A DNA stretch of 64,000 nt from positions 868,001-932,000 of the forward strand of contig JANTQA010000048.1 in the NCBI GenBank assembly GCA_027625915.1. The letters are read 5' to 3'. Below are positions 1 to 11,075 of the stretch, in pieces. The notes under the pieces are model-generated. The model had not been told where the DNA came from, did no database searches, and saw only the letters and a list, made by a program, of their open reading frames with translations. Position numbers and translations under genes: made by a program. Within the stretch, counting starts at the first letter, position 1. Every line of letters starts with the position of its first letter. The stretch is from Anaeramoeba flamelloides. Taxonomy: Eukaryota > Metamonada > Anaeramoebidae.

Positions 1-28
1 ATCTATTATAAGTGTTAAGAGAATTTAA

Positions 29-481
29 ACTAACCATTTTGGAAAAAAAGTTAAACACGAAAATAAAGTGAAACACTGTTTTTTATTGGGGACATTACTG
101 TCAATTCAAAAGTAAGATCAATTAATAAAAGAATAAATAAATAAATAAAGAAAAAATGAAGTATCCAACAAAATAACAGTTTTTTTAATAATATCTTTTG
201 ATATTGGTTATTCTTCGATTGATCAATTATTACAAATTTTGTTCAAAAAATTGACTTTTTTTGCTGATCTCCAAAATAACCCATGGGATTTCTATATGAA
301 AGTAGACTTAAATTGTATTTTTTGGATTTATTTGAATATAGTATTATGAATTATTATTTGAAGTTAATTAGTTTTTCATGTTATTGTTTTTATTTTGTAT
401 TCTAAGGTTTCAGTAATGTCCCCAATGAAAAGCTGTGATTCACTATTTTCACTGTTTCAATATTTTTACACAATGGTAAAC
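29..481. repeat. Foldback (terminal inverted repeat) element, family A copy 1
   Basis: The two ends are imperfect inverted repeats of about 70 bp: the left arm (about 29-100) and the reverse complement of the right arm (about 411-481) both run from a TAACCAT-like start into GGGGACATTACTG. A related copy lies in the opposite orientation at about 11076-11481, sharing the arms and an internal stretch with repeated AAATAAATA. There is no coding capacity, so it is a non-autonomous DNA element by structure. The superfamily is not identified. Confidence 0.7.
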
Positions 482-550
482 TATTTTTTAAAAATTTTGA
501 CTCACTTTATGATGTTAATTTAATTTTTTTTTGGGATTATCCATTATTTT

Positions 551-1358
551 TAAAATAAATATGAATCTATCAAATATTCCATGAAATACCCGAAAATCGA
601 AAATACTCGAAATTTTTTTAAGGACGAAAAAACACTTTTTGAACAACTTCTATCAAACTCTGTTGCCAATATACTCAGTATAAAGGTAAATTTGGCTTTT
701 ATTTTTGAAAAAAAAATTTTTTTACTGAAAATATCAAAATTCAAAAAATTTAAATTTTAGGGAATGGTATTCAACCCATTTTGTATGAAAGGAATAAGTA
801 TCCTAGATGACTGTAACATTTCTGATAATTTCAAAATCGTATTTAACTAAATGAGGTAAAATGTACTTGAATTGAAAATTTCTAATTCTGTATCATTACC
901 TATAATTTTGTAATCTTAAATACAATCTAAAAATAACAGAGTAATATCTAATCACACAACACATACCCATACCCTACATAAGGTGACCCAAGCCAAACTT
1001 TATTTAACTTCCCATTCCATAAAAGGAACTGGTTTAACCAAAACATACAAACTCAACCAATACCAATACCTTGACATACCTATACACTTACCATACCAAT
1101 ACCTATACACTTACCCTAATATATACCAACAATTACATAAATATACTCAAAAGCTACCAAAACCTCTTTAGAGTAGTTTAAAGTAGAAAATTCAAAAAAA
1201 AAATATTTTGTCTAAAAGTAAAATTGTTATTTTACCATTAAACTGAGTATATTGGCACTCGGGAATCTTAGAAGTTGTACTTAAAGTATTTTTATGTCGT
1301 TAAATAATTATCGGGTATTTTCGGGAATATTTCAAACACCCATAAATATTTTCAATTG
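551..1358. repeat. Foldback element with long terminal inverted repeats and a C-rich core
   Basis: Imperfect inverted arms of about 130 bp: left about 551-680, right about 1240-1358, sharing GCCAATATACTCAGT near their inner ends and a CCCGAAAATACCCG-like block outside it. The core (about 950-1150) is unusual for the window: the plus strand is rich in A and C and poor in G, with a loose repeat of CCTATACACTTACC near 1070-1130. A short open frame at 761-850 (about 29 codons) follows an acceptor-like TTTTAG, but it is too short to call a gene. Confidence 0.65.
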
Positions 1359-2366
1359 TTTCCCTAATAAAAAACCTTTTATTATAACATCTATAAGCTA
1401 AATTTCAAAAATAGGGGCAGATTTTTCATCAGAAAAAAATTTTAACAATTGTGTTTTTTTTTTTGAATATTAATGTATTTTACCAAGGTGTTTAGAGATA
1501 ATAACCAATATAGATTAATAAATAAAAATATAGTGTAATCATTTTATTTTTTGAAAGACAAATGAAAAAAGTGAAGAAATTATAATAAAGTTTGCCACTA
1601 CTTTTGAAATTTGGTTTATTACATTTTGTTTACAAATTTCCTTTTATATGATAATTTTTTCAATATTTTGTAAAAAAAAAAATCCTTATAACAGGCTTAT
1701 AACATGTCATAAAAAACTTTTTTTATTAGGGTTTGGATCAAAATCATTTTGACTAATTTAACAAATTTTTATTTTGCTTTTTCAATTTTTTTTTCTTTTT
1801 TATGTTTCTTTTTTCATTTTCTTTTTCTCTTTTTTATGTTTTTTTACTTTACTTTTTTTTTTGCTAAAGATCAGGTGGAAAAAAAGGGATCTTCGAAAAG
1901 ACAAATAATCACTATGAAAATTGAGAATATAGAATCTATTTTAAAATATATTTTCATTATTATCGAAAAACTTATTTTTAACTTTTTTTCTGTGAAAGTT
2001 CAGTAATAAAAAATTCGTAATGCTGATTTCATAAATTGTGACTTACCTTTTTTTAGTTTAAGTTTTGAATTTTTTTTTATTAATTTTTAATAAATATCAG
2101 GATTTTTATATTTGTAATGATTTAAAAGTGATTTATTAAACCAGATTTAATTATTAGTTGTTCTTGAAAACTAAAGTAAAGGATAAATAATTTTTTTCAC
2201 TTTATTATTCCAGGTGAGTTACAATTTTTGAAAACTAATTTAATTTACAAATACATTTATTTCTGAGCATAACTCAATTTAATTTCCTTAAATTAATTTG
2301 GTGGGTTGATCTTGGAACTTTCTTTGATTCTTTTACTTTTGTTTTAAAATAATAATAATTTTGATA
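1359..2366. other. Intergenic stretch, no confident gene
   Basis: AT-rich sequence with long A and T runs. One open stretch (about 1865-2006, plus strand) reads AKDQVEKKGSSKRQIITMK and onward and looks more coding-like than its surroundings, but it follows a T-rich run, has no clear start and matches no family I recognise. Nothing else stands out. Confidence 0.4.
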
Positions 2367-2846
2367 CAGTGGAGTAAATAACCGTGTTTTTTATTTTAAC
2401 CCATTACTAAGATTTAACTCATGCAAAGAATATTGGCTGACTGTAGAAATAAAAGAAACAAATCAATGGGAGGAAAACAGTATATAAACAAGAAATAGGA
2501 TTCTTTAAATAAATATTAAAAAAGAATTATGATGATACTGCAAAGAGTAAAAGGTAATTTTTGGACCAAAAAAATGAACAAAATACATTTTTTGAATTTT
2601 TATTAAAAAAAATCATTTAATCTCTCAAATTTAGTAAATATAAGGATATTTTTGAAACAAAAGCATTTAATATAATTTAACTATTTCAATTAATCAAAGA
2701 TCTAACCTCTTAATTCAATTTTAATTTGAACCAAGTGTATATAAGTGCGTTTTCGTATCTTCAAATACCCAAGTCTGAAAAAAAAAACATGAGTTAAATT
2801 TTAGTAATGGGTATAAGGTTGTCAACATGGTTTATTTACACCACTT
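2367..2846. repeat. TA-flanked inverted-repeat element (mariner-type MITE candidate)
   Basis: Left end CAGTGGAGTAAATAACCGTG and the reverse complement of the right end, AAGTGGTGTAAATAAACCATG, form inverted repeats that continue for about 65 bp through an ACCCATTACTAA-type block. Both ends abut TA (2365-2366 and 2847-2848). TA duplications and CAGT-like tips are typical of Tc1/mariner elements. No transposase frame is visible, so this is a non-autonomous copy. Confidence 0.6.
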
Positions 2847-3103
2847 TAGTAAAACTTTTTTTTTTTCAAATCAAAGTTCACATTAGAGTTTCATGTGTAG
2901 AAACCTCAAATTAACTGCAAACAATTTTGCTTTCTTCTTTTTTCTAACAAGTGAAAAATTTGAAAAAAAAAATTTATTCGATTTTCAATAAAAATAAAAT
3001 CCATTATCTTTCTTCTTAACCAAGGAAAGGAAGTAAAAAAAAAAGTAATAAATTAAAGAGTTTGAGTCTTGTTCTAACCAAAAAAATATAAAAAAAGTAA
3101 ATT

Positions 3104-3173
3104 GCAAAATCGGGGAATCGAACCCCGGCCAACGGTTTGGAAGACCACCATTCTGCCACTGAACTAATTTTGC
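3104..3173 (-). tRNA. tRNA-Gly (anticodon TCC)
   Basis: Read on the minus strand, 70 nt fold into a full cloverleaf. The acceptor stem is GCAAAAT with ATTTTGC; the D arm is GTTC-AGTGGCA-GAAT; the anticodon stem GTGGT/ACCGT closes the loop CTTCCAA with anticodon TCC; a 4-nt variable loop follows; the T arm is CGGGG-TTCGATT-CCCCG. There is no intron and no encoded CCA. A T run 5' to it on the plus strand could end Pol III transcription. It lies between two inverted-repeat elements. Confidence 0.95.
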
Positions 3174-3358
3174 GATATACGATACAATTCATCTTATGAA
3201 ATAGATTAATATAAACAAATGTGTATATAAATATTATTTGAAAACAAAATGATAATATAAAATATGAACATATTTTTATTAATTATAACAACATTCAAAA
3301 TAAATAAACAAATGCAAATAAAGTTCAATAAATAATTCAAAAATACAACTGTTTTAAA

Positions 3359-3734
3359 GCTACCGTGAATTTTTATATGAATCAAATTTTGGTGCTGATA
3401 TAGATTTTTAAATCTAAGGATATGAGGATAAGAAAGCTCATATTGCAAAAAAATTTTTCAGAAATGAACTTATTTCAAAGTTTTTCTTGTGATAAGATCA
3501 AAAATATTTTCGGTATCTCAAGAGAAACTTTTAAGTGCCATCTCAACAAATTTTCCAGGTTTGAAGCAATTTAGGGATCTGGAAATTAATTTTTCTTGTA
3601 TCAGAAAAAATTCTTGAATATCAGCTCATTTAGGAAATTTTTTTTTCAATATGAGCTTTCTTATCCTCATATCCAACTTTTGAAAAATCTATATCAGCAT
3701 CAAAATTTGATTCATATAAAAATTCACGGTAGCC
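3359..3734. repeat. Long palindromic element with arms of about 100 bp
   Basis: The arm starting GCTACCGTGAATTTTTATATG (3359 to about 3461) recurs as its reverse complement at about 3638-3734, ending in CACGGTAGC. Both arms include AAGAAAGCTCATATTG. The spacer of about 175 bp carries no gene. The structure is that of a foldback element or MITE; the family is unknown. Confidence 0.75.
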
Positions 3735-5115
3735 TTGGAAAGACTGTACAAAATTCGAAATAAGATCAAATATTTTATTATCTACCAAATTATTAAAACT
3801 AAAATTTACATATATTACAAAATAAACTAAAATTCAAAATTTTCCACACAGCTAAAACGTTCCAAACAATCACAATAATACAATTTCATTGAAATTGGAG
3901 ATAATTTTGATTTTTGTAAAATATGAAAATCATTTTTTCATCTTTTAGTTTTTGTTTTGATTTCATTGTTTGAATTACGTAATTTGTTTCGTTGGATCAA
4001 AAATTTTTTGAACAATTGATATTATGGTTAAAGTCAAGTTGTTCCAAATAGAAGAACTCAAATAAAATTAGTTGGTAGTATCTAACCATTTGATCGATCA
4101 ATAATCCTAATAGAATTTCAACATATTTACTAATCAATTTTTTTGTTTTGCTCTCTCCAAAATTTTTGACACACCCTTCATTTATTTGTATTGATAATTA
4201 TTTATTTATTGTTTTTTGAGTATTGTAATTTATGAAGAAGTGTTAACATTTCAATTAGTGAATGGTTCTAATTTGGTAAATCTTCTTGAATTGATTAAAT
4301 AAGTTTTTTTCTTCACAAATTGAATTTTGGTGTGTTAAAAATTTTGAATTGGGGTTTAATACAAAATAACCATGAATTTATCAAAAAGTTAAAACACTCA
4401 TATCAACATAACTTTATAAACACATTTTAGAAGATTCTAAAGTTACACGAATTTATGTGTGTTAAGGAATTAATTATTATTTAATATTTTTAGCTATATT
4501 CAAGAGAGATTGAGAAATTTTTTTGTCAATTATATAGATTTGATACCTCTGTTTATTTTCAATATTAAACATATTTCTTTGATAAGGAATCCGAATATAG
4601 AAATTGTTCCAAAAAAAATAATAATTGAGACTAGTCCCTTAAAATAAAAAATAAACAATAATTTAAAAAAATCGTAAAAATAGTATCTTTCAAAATGAAT
4701 ATTAATTATCATTGCTTACATTCAAATTAGCAAAGTAAAAATTTTGGCTTAGACTAAACTAAGGAAGTTTAATTTATTGTCTAAAAATATCATTTCTAAA
4801 CGATGTTTCAAAGATCTTTGCAATTTTCTCAACTTATAAACTAGAAAAATATTTTGGAGTGTGAACAAAAAATTTTCATTTATTTTTTGGAAAATAATAG
4901 TAATCCCAAAGACTATAAAAAATATAAATTTATAAATTAAAATTACAAAACCGAAAATTTAAAAAGTTGAAAAAAAAATGAATTAATAAATTTTATTTCA
5001 AATTAAATCACATTATTAATTACAATTATAAAAAATATGTGTTAAATTTAATATATTTTTTTCATTCATTTAATAATTTTTTTTTGATAATATTTTTGTT
5101 TTTTTAATTTCAACT
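3735..5115. other. Intergenic region with one repeat arm
   Basis: No gene seen. About 4506-4710 matches the left half of the inverted-repeat element at 46381-46812 (shared blocks TATTAAACATATTTCTT, GATAAGGAA and ACTAGTC.CTTAAAAT). The remainder is featureless AT-rich DNA leading to the 3' end of the minus-strand TPR gene. Confidence 0.5.
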
Positions 5116-7389
5116 TTATTTTTCGTTATTATTTTCATTATTATTTTCATTATTCTTTTCATTATTATCTTCATTATTGCCTTCATTATTGTTTCCAATG
5201 TTATTTTCATTATTATCTTCATTATTATTTTCGTTATTGTTTCCATTATTATTTTCATTATTCTTTTCATTATTATTTCCATTGTTATTTTCGTTGTTAT
5301 TTTCATTATTCTTTTCATTGCTATCTTCAATAATGTCTTCATTATTCTTTTCATTGTTCTTTTCATCGCTATCTTCATTATTATTTTCATTGTTCTTTTC
5401 GTTATTGCTTTCATTGCTCTCTTCATTACTATTTTCATTATTATTTTCATTATTATTTTCATTATTCTTTTCATTGTTATCTTCATTACTATTTTCATTC
5501 TTCTGGGTCTTCGTTTCTTCCTTTATTATTATTTTGTCAATATGTAAACCGTTTTCGATGATTATATCTAATAAAAATTTCGCGGGTTTGAGGTATTCTT
5601 TGGAATCCCAACATTCAGGGATTTTTTCTAATAATAAAACAGCAGTTTTAAAATTCAAATTAACCATCTGAATTTTGGCAATTTGATATAAATAATTTGC
5701 CAAAAAGCATTTTTTGGAAAAATATTTTTGAATTAAATCCATAAATTCCTTGGACCGCTTGATCATTATTGTTCGTGTCGGGTCTAATTCAAGTGCCAAT
5801 TCTATTAAATTGAGAGTAATTGACTTTTCTCCAAAAATTTGGAACACGTTTGACCAGTGGGTGTAATCGATGAAAGATTTCATTTCAGAATTTTGATAAT
5901 ATGCTATGGTCTTGGTCACCAAATCTTTGATTTGGTCGGCATTTCGCTCAAGTTTCAAGAGGATTTTCACCTGGTGCAGGGCGGCGAGGATATAACCGGG
6001 GTCTATCTTTAAGGCCATGTTAAAGTATTTTAGGGCCTTAGTATTTTCGTTTTCGGTGAGGTAAAAAAACGCTAAATTGTTGAGGGCGGATGTAGCCTCT
6101 TTTTTGGTGACCCTGACCGCCATTTTGAAAAAGCCTTTAGCCTGCTTTTTTTGATTTAAAAAATTAAAAATAAAGCCCAAGTGGATAAACGCCAGTGGCT
6201 TTTCTGGTTGCAATTTTACCAATTGTTGAAGGAATTCGATGGATTTCATTATTTGGCCAGTTTTAATAAACGCGAAGGCGATCAATATGTATGCCTCTTC
6301 ATAATTTGGATTTATTTGAATGCATTTCTTTAGATACTGCTCTGATTTGTTGAAGTCCCCGAGGTCTTGCCATAATAGCGCATAGAGTGTTAAATGGGAA
6401 TAGCAGTTTGGCTTGATTTGCAGTGCTCGCTCGAGACACTTTTGGGTTTTTTGTAGTTTTCCGAGCTGATAATAAGAGATCGCCAATTTGAAATAGACAC
6501 GCTCATTGCGCTCATGGATTTGTAAAGATTGCTTCAAATACTTGATTGCCTCTTTGGGCCTCTTGGCTTCGTTTAAAATGTCTCCCAGATTCGACAAATA
6601 AATGTAATTGTCCGAATCAGCTTCGATCACTTCGTGCATGAGCTTGATAGCTTCGTCATAACGATACAGCCTCTGTAACGTTAAAGACTTTTCATTTATG
6701 TAAGACGGGAATCTGATTGAACCCTTGAGTGCTTTGTTGATGTACTCTAACGATTTCAGATACTGGTTTTTTTTATAGTGCAGATAAGACATTGCCGAAT
6801 AGACTTCGGAATTATGCTCATGCTTTTTTTGGATTTTGTTGATCAATTGCTCAGCTTCCTCCATCTTGTTTTCAAAAATTAACAACCTTAAAATACAGAT
6901 CTGGACATGGATATTATCAGGGTAATGCTTTTGGGCTTCCAAATAACTTTTTTCTGCTAATTCGAGTTCATTGATGTTTCGGTAGGCAGATCCCAACGAG
7001 ATCCAAACCTGGGACTTTGGGCGGAGATACAAATATTTCTTGTAGTGCTTGATCCTTCCAATGGTATGGTATTTTTTTTTTCTTTGGACATTGGCACAAT
7101 TCAAATACCCAGAAAAATAAAGTGGGTTCAATTCAATAGCCTTTTCATTTGTTACCAAACACTTTCCAAATCGTTTGTTTTGGAAATACTCATATTGTTT
7201 GATTCGATACATAGCAAACTTCACCTGAATGTTCGAAGTTTCGGTTGGGGTGCTATTGCTGTTGTTGCTATTGTTGTTGCTATTAGTATTTGAAGTGTTT
7301 GTTGTTTGGGTTGTAGTTTGATTAAGATTTTCATTGCTATTTGTTTGGTTTGTTGAAGTGTTCTCGTTTGGTATTTTCTTTTGCGACAT
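5116..7389 (-). CDS. TPR-repeat protein with Asn/Glu-rich tail
   Basis: Single-exon gene for 757 residues. Residues 1 to about 53 are Asn/Thr/Ser-rich. About 55-600 form a long series of tetratricopeptide helices, with typical repeats such as GYLNCANV, WISLGSAYRNINELELAEKS, YLSNLGDILNEAKRPKEAIK and VYFKLAISYYQLGKLQKTQK, commonly ending in a proline about 34 residues apart. TPR arrays are protein-binding scaffolds. The array resembles those of O-GlcNAc transferase or BBS4/APC subunits, but no catalytic domain follows, so a scaffold role is inferred. From about residue 640 to the end the chain is almost pure Asn, Glu and Lys (NNENNNEK-like), encoded by a degenerate AAT/GAA repeat at about 5119-5505. 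This repeat also opens the other frames; those frames are not genes. Start: first ATG of the open frame, with an AT-rich leader. The exact partner is unknown. Confidence 0.9.
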   Translation of the reverse strand: MSQKKIPNENTSTNQTNSNENLNQTTTQTTNTSNTNSNNNSNNSNSTPTETSNIQVKFAMYRIKQYEYFQNKRFGKCLVTNEKAIELNPLYFSGYLNCANVQRKKKYHTIGRIKHYKKYLYLRPKSQVWISLGSAYRNINELELAEKSYLEAQKHYPDNIHVQICILRLLIFENKMEEAEQLINKIQKKHEHNSEVYSAMSYLHYKKNQYLKSLEYINKALKGSIRFPSYINEKSLTLQRLYRYDEAIKLMHEVIEADSDNYIYLSNLGDILNEAKRPKEAIKYLKQSLQIHERNERVYFKLAISYYQLGKLQKTQKCLERALQIKPNCYSHLTLYALLWQDLGDFNKSEQYLKKCIQINPNYEEAYILIAFAFIKTGQIMKSIEFLQQLVKLQPEKPLAFIHLGFIFNFLNQKKQAKGFFKMAVRVTKKEATSALNNLAFFYLTENENTKALKYFNMALKIDPGYILAALHQVKILLKLERNADQIKDLVTKTIAYYQNSEMKSFIDYTHWSNVFQIFGEKSITLNLIELALELDPTRTIMIKRSKEFMDLIQKYFSKKCFLANYLYQIAKIQMVNLNFKTAVLLLEKIPECWDSKEYLKPAKFLLDIIIENGLHIDKIIIKEETKTQKNENSNEDNNEKNNENNNENNNENSNEESNESNNEKNNENNNEDSDEKNNEKNNEDIIEDSNEKNNENNNENNNGNNNEKNNENNNGNNNENNNEDNNENNIGNNNEGNNEDNNEKNNENNNENNNEK
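5119..5505. repeat. Degenerate trinucleotide repeat coding an Asn/Glu tail
   Basis: On the plus strand it reads as repeated ATT, TTC and related triplets; on the minus strand it codes runs of AAT (Asn) and GAA (Glu). Units vary but keep the triplet period, so the gene's frame stays open. It is likely variable in copy number between strains. Confidence 0.85.
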
Positions 7390-7683
7390 AAAATAATTGT
7401 TTTTAAAAATTCAAACAAACTCTTTTTGAATCCAAAAGGAGAAAAAATGATTTGTTATTGTTTAAGGGGGGTTCTCTATAAACTTTTCAGATACAACATA
7501 TTTGTTATAATTTGATATTTGATGAGATTCTGAAGATCATTTATCCATAGATTAAAAGATAAAATAAATTTTTTTCCAAAAAAGTTTTTTGAAGCTTTCC
7601 TTTTTTTTTTTATTAAGGACTATCAAAAATAAAGCCACAGCGGGGGTCTAACAAATTAAAGAATCAAGTGAATTAGACTCTTT

Positions 7684-8216
7684 ATGACTTTAGATCCAGA
7701 AGAACTATTAAATTTTGAAATTTTAGGAAAAGATAATTTTGCTAGATCAGATAGTTTATTGGAAGATTGTAAAAACCACAGCCTAGCCCTTTATGTTATT
7801 TCTAAGTCTATTTCTTTGGGGGTTTTTATTGGAAACCAGACAATAGTTCAATTAGATGAAACATGGTTGGGTTGTGGAAAACACTAGTACCAACTAATTA
7901 AGAATATCGTCTGGAAAAATTATCAATTCCTTAATGATATTTAACTTTTTAATGAGACTAAATTTTCACTTCCTTTTCGTTTTTTTCTTTTTTATTATCT
8001 AATCCCAAAGGAGTAGGTTGTAATTCGAAAACTTTTTGAAAAAGGAAAATGATAATGAAGTGAAAATTTTTCCTATTTAGAACTCAAATATCAGTAGAAT
8101 ATTGAAATTTAAGTTATTCTAGGACTGAAGAAGTAAAGAGTCTTATTGGCTGGTGTTATAATTTGAAGGACTCCCATGGTGTATTTATTTTAGATAGTCC
8201 TTTAAATTCAGACTAA
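7684..8216 (+). pseudogene. Candidate two-part gene or fragment (unresolved)
   Basis: Two coding-like stretches on the plus strand, divergent from the TPR gene. The first (7684-7887) starts with ATG and codes 67 residues (MTLDPEELLNFEILGKDN..., ending LDETWLGCGKH). The second (8123-8216) follows an acceptor-like TTCTAG and codes about 31 residues (TEEVKSLIGWCYNLKDSHG..., ending LDSPLNSD). Their composition is less A/T-run-rich than the flanks. No GT donor joins the two in frame without a stop, so the model is incomplete: the piece may be decayed, or its splice sites may lie elsewhere. DNA between them resembles one end of the GAAGTGAAAA repeat family (right end near 8093). I do not recognise the protein. 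Confidence 0.35.
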
Positions 8217-8289
8217 CCACAAGGTTTTAATTAAAAGTTTTTTTTTTTTTGGTTTCAAAATTAAATTATTCAATTTTACTGAGTTAATA

Positions 8290-8650
8290 CTAGTGTTTGA
8301 ATAATAAATAGGAAATATTTTCACCCCCTTTTCCAAATTTTTAATTTTTAAATAGTTCAAAAATTAGAATTAACTTCTCTAAAAACTCTATATACACTAT
8401 ATTTCAAAATCATAGTCCCATTAAAAATCAGATTTTGAAAATAAATATTTTTATAAATAAAAGATATTGATTTTAATAAAAAATTAATATTATAATATTC
8501 AGTTCTATACACTAGAAATATTTTTTTTTCATAAAAATATATAATAAAAAAAAGTAAAAAAAAAATTGGCCATTTATTCTGAAATTTACTTTATTAAAGA
8601 AAAATAAGGAAAAGGTTTAAAAATTATTTTCCATTTAGAGTTCAAATACC
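8290..8650. repeat. Repeat of the CTGGTATTTG/GAAGTGAAAA family (diverged copy)
   Basis: The left end (CTAGTGTTTGAATAATAAATAG after TA) and the reverse complement of the right end (about 8600-8650, GGTATTTGAACTC...) match the ends of the clearer copies at 39288-39455 and 63429-63593. The interior has no gene. Other partial copies are near 8040-8093, 12054-12120, 15043-15115 and 33115-33170. Confidence 0.45.
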
Positions 8651-9030
8651 TTAAGTAATTTTATACTAATAACTGACTTAAATGGCAAAACAAATTGAAT
8701 AAATATTTTCTTTGTGTAATATTTGGGTGTCTTTCTAGGGGCTTGGTATGTGATGTTTTTGAGTAACACAAAAAATAAAATCCTGAAAAACAATTTTTTG
8801 AAAAAAAAATTATTTTAATCTTTTAATCTCTGGATAAAAGATCTTAAGAATCTTAAAAAAAAAAAAAAGAAAGAAAGAAAGAAATGATACTATTCGGGGT
8901 GTATATGAAGAATTTTGAGAGATTATATATCTTTAAACATTAATTATATTAAAGAAAATCCCCCAAGAAAAATGTAATTTAAAACAGGATGAAAATTCAC
9001 TTGCAATTTATTAATATATATAACATTTTC

Positions 9031-9237
9031 AAATCAAATTGACCCAGTTGTGGTGAGTTTTTTACGTGTGTTTAAAAGGTTTGGATGGGTATTAGAAGAA
9101 AAAACCAATCTTTGGAAATCCAAAATTGAAATTATTTTTTTTCTTTTTTTTTTTTGATTTTTTTTTTTAAACCAAATTCATTTGAAAATTTTTTTTTATT
9201 ATTGTAAGATAGATATCCACTTGGTAAAAACTTGTTA
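9031..9237 (-). repeat. Interspersed repeat, family shared with 55276-55525 and 63665-63892
   Basis: Read on the minus strand it has TTTTTACCAAGTG near one end and a CACAACTGGG block preceding TTTGA at the other, as in the two plus-strand copies. It sits directly beside the TA-flanked MITE that starts at 9246. There is no coding potential. A short related fragment (CAGTCAAAGAGGCCCAG) lies near 29515-29545. Confidence 0.6.
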
Positions 9238-9245
9238 TTCTACTA

Positions 9246-9442
9246 CAGTCAGTTTCACTTTTAAGACAAAAACTTTCTACTAAATTTAAGGCACAAAAAA
9301 AATCTCAAATTAAGGCACAAAATTTGGAATTTAAGTACAATAAATTGTGAAAATTAAAATTCCAAAAAATGTGCTTTAATTTGAGATTTTTTTGTTTCTT
9401 AAAGTTCGTTGAAAGTTTGTGCCTTAAAAGTGAAACTGACTG
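9246..9442. mobile_element. Tc1/mariner-type MITE, CAGTCAG family, copy 1
   Basis: TA flanks both ends. The ends read CAGTCAGTTTCACTTTTAAG and, in reverse complement, the same CAGTCAGTTTCACTTTTAAGG. The whole 197-bp unit is nearly palindromic, with a second inner block (AATCTCAAATTAAGGCACA) mirrored. Related copies are at 54941-55140 and 59701-59899, with a degraded one from 51934. A TA target site and CAGT tips fit Tc1/mariner; there is no transposase, so it is non-autonomous. Confidence 0.8.
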
Positions 9443-11075
9443 TATTTGTTGCAAAATAAATGAAACTAAATTTTAATTTAACTTTTCACAAAAATACTAT
9501 ATAAATCATTGAACTGTCAATTTTTTATTTCTGTTAAGTAGCTCTAATTATTCGATTTGCCTTTTAAAATGGTGAATTTTAATATTTTTTTTTAAATTCT
9601 TGGAGATGTGTTGTTTCTTGAAAACTGAATATATTTCATGATCTTTTTATTTTGTAATTAACAGTAATCTTATTGAAACATAAAAATTCATTGTATGGAA
9701 ATGATCTTGATTTCTATTGGAAATTTATCTGGATATTCAAGATGAGAACAAAATGAAATTTGTTGTTTTTTCCTAATATAATATCTAAGAATATGAGTTT
9801 TGTTATTTTAAAGAAAATATATTGAGTTTTTGAGTTTTATTTCAGACTGATATCAACTATTTTTTGATGTGTATTATTCTATTTGTTTCTTATTTAATCT
9901 TCAATAGTCATTTATAGAAAATATTGATATTTAAAAAAAATGTTGAGATATCTTAGACTGAAACAAAGTTTAGTATTAAAACAAACACTGAAATGGAAAT
10001 AATACCAGACAAGATTTTTAATTAGTAATATTTGGAAAAGTATTGAGTACGTATTGAATTGATTCTTCTGTTCAAGAATAGAATTTTTAGAATAAAAAGG
10101 ATACACTTATCAGAATAATAATTAATTAAATTAAACTTGTTCAAAACAATATTCAATCAATCAAAAAGCTAGAATAAAAATATAAGTTTCTCAAATCCAT
10201 GTAAATATCTATAAAACTCCATTCTTTCCAAAACAAAGTAGAGCAAATTTGACTTTCAAATAATTACTTGAGTATTCTATAAACATCACCTATTAATGAA
10301 CTTTAGGTGGTCTTATTTCTCAGTTCTTAAAAAAATGGTTCTTTATAAAAATACAAGTGAAATTTTTAAAAATCTTTTAGTAAATTTAATCACAAATTCA
10401 CAAACTTTTAAGGCATCTTAAAATTAAAAAAAGTAAAAAAATGAGAAACAACAAAAGTAAACTTACTTTTAATACTATGTTCAGAACTTAATCTTTGTTT
10501 TTTTTTAAAACCGTGATCCCATCCAGCTCATTTTTGAAAATTTCAAATTTCAAAATATTACCGAATTATTTTAAAAAAAAAATATTTCGTTTTGAATTAG
10601 AAAGAAATCTTATTATTTTCGAAGGGGTGGCGTCTCAAAAATTCACTTTAAAAAAGAAATCACTAAGTTTCAACAATAACCCAGAAGAAAAAATACACCT
10701 TATTTCAAAAAAAGTCCAATAATTATTTTATACTTTAATATATAAATTTTTTTGATTCAAAGAATAGTTGGAATCAAATTTTTTCTTTTTATTGAATAAA
10801 AAAATACTAGAAAAAAAAGACAAATAATCTAATTAAAATTCTCCTAAAAGACTTTTTTAAAACCTGGAAAATACAACTTATAACTTAAAGAACTACTTTT
10901 TAATTTGATTATTTTTAATCAATGACTAATAACCCAATCTTATTTCTTTGGGGGTGGGCTGATAACAACCGAAAGGTTAAATACATTATTAGGTTTGGAA
11001 TCTTTCTCAATTTTTTAAATGTTTTCAAACAAATAAAAAGAATTCTAATTAATAATTCTAATAAAAAAAAAAATT
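9443..11075. other. Intergenic region, no gene seen
   Basis: AT-rich DNA. Short open frames at 9912-10106 (minus) and 10495-10722 (plus) are Phe/Ile/Lys-rich with no start context or family signature; I do not call them. No repeat structure was noticed. Confidence 0.4.

Noticed and set aside
983-1171. Tyr/Leu/Pro-rich frame of 62 codons
   Set aside because: Lies wholly in the C-rich core of a foldback element; its residues follow from the repeated base pattern.
5177-5671. Ser/Leu/Phe-rich 164-codon frame opposite the TPR gene
   Set aside because: It is the complement of the Asn/Glu-coding triplet repeat and has no independent support.
10495-10722. 75-codon plus-strand frame ending in a Lys/Ser-rich tail
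   Set aside because: No start context, no splice partner, no family signature; such lengths occur by chance in this AT-rich DNA.
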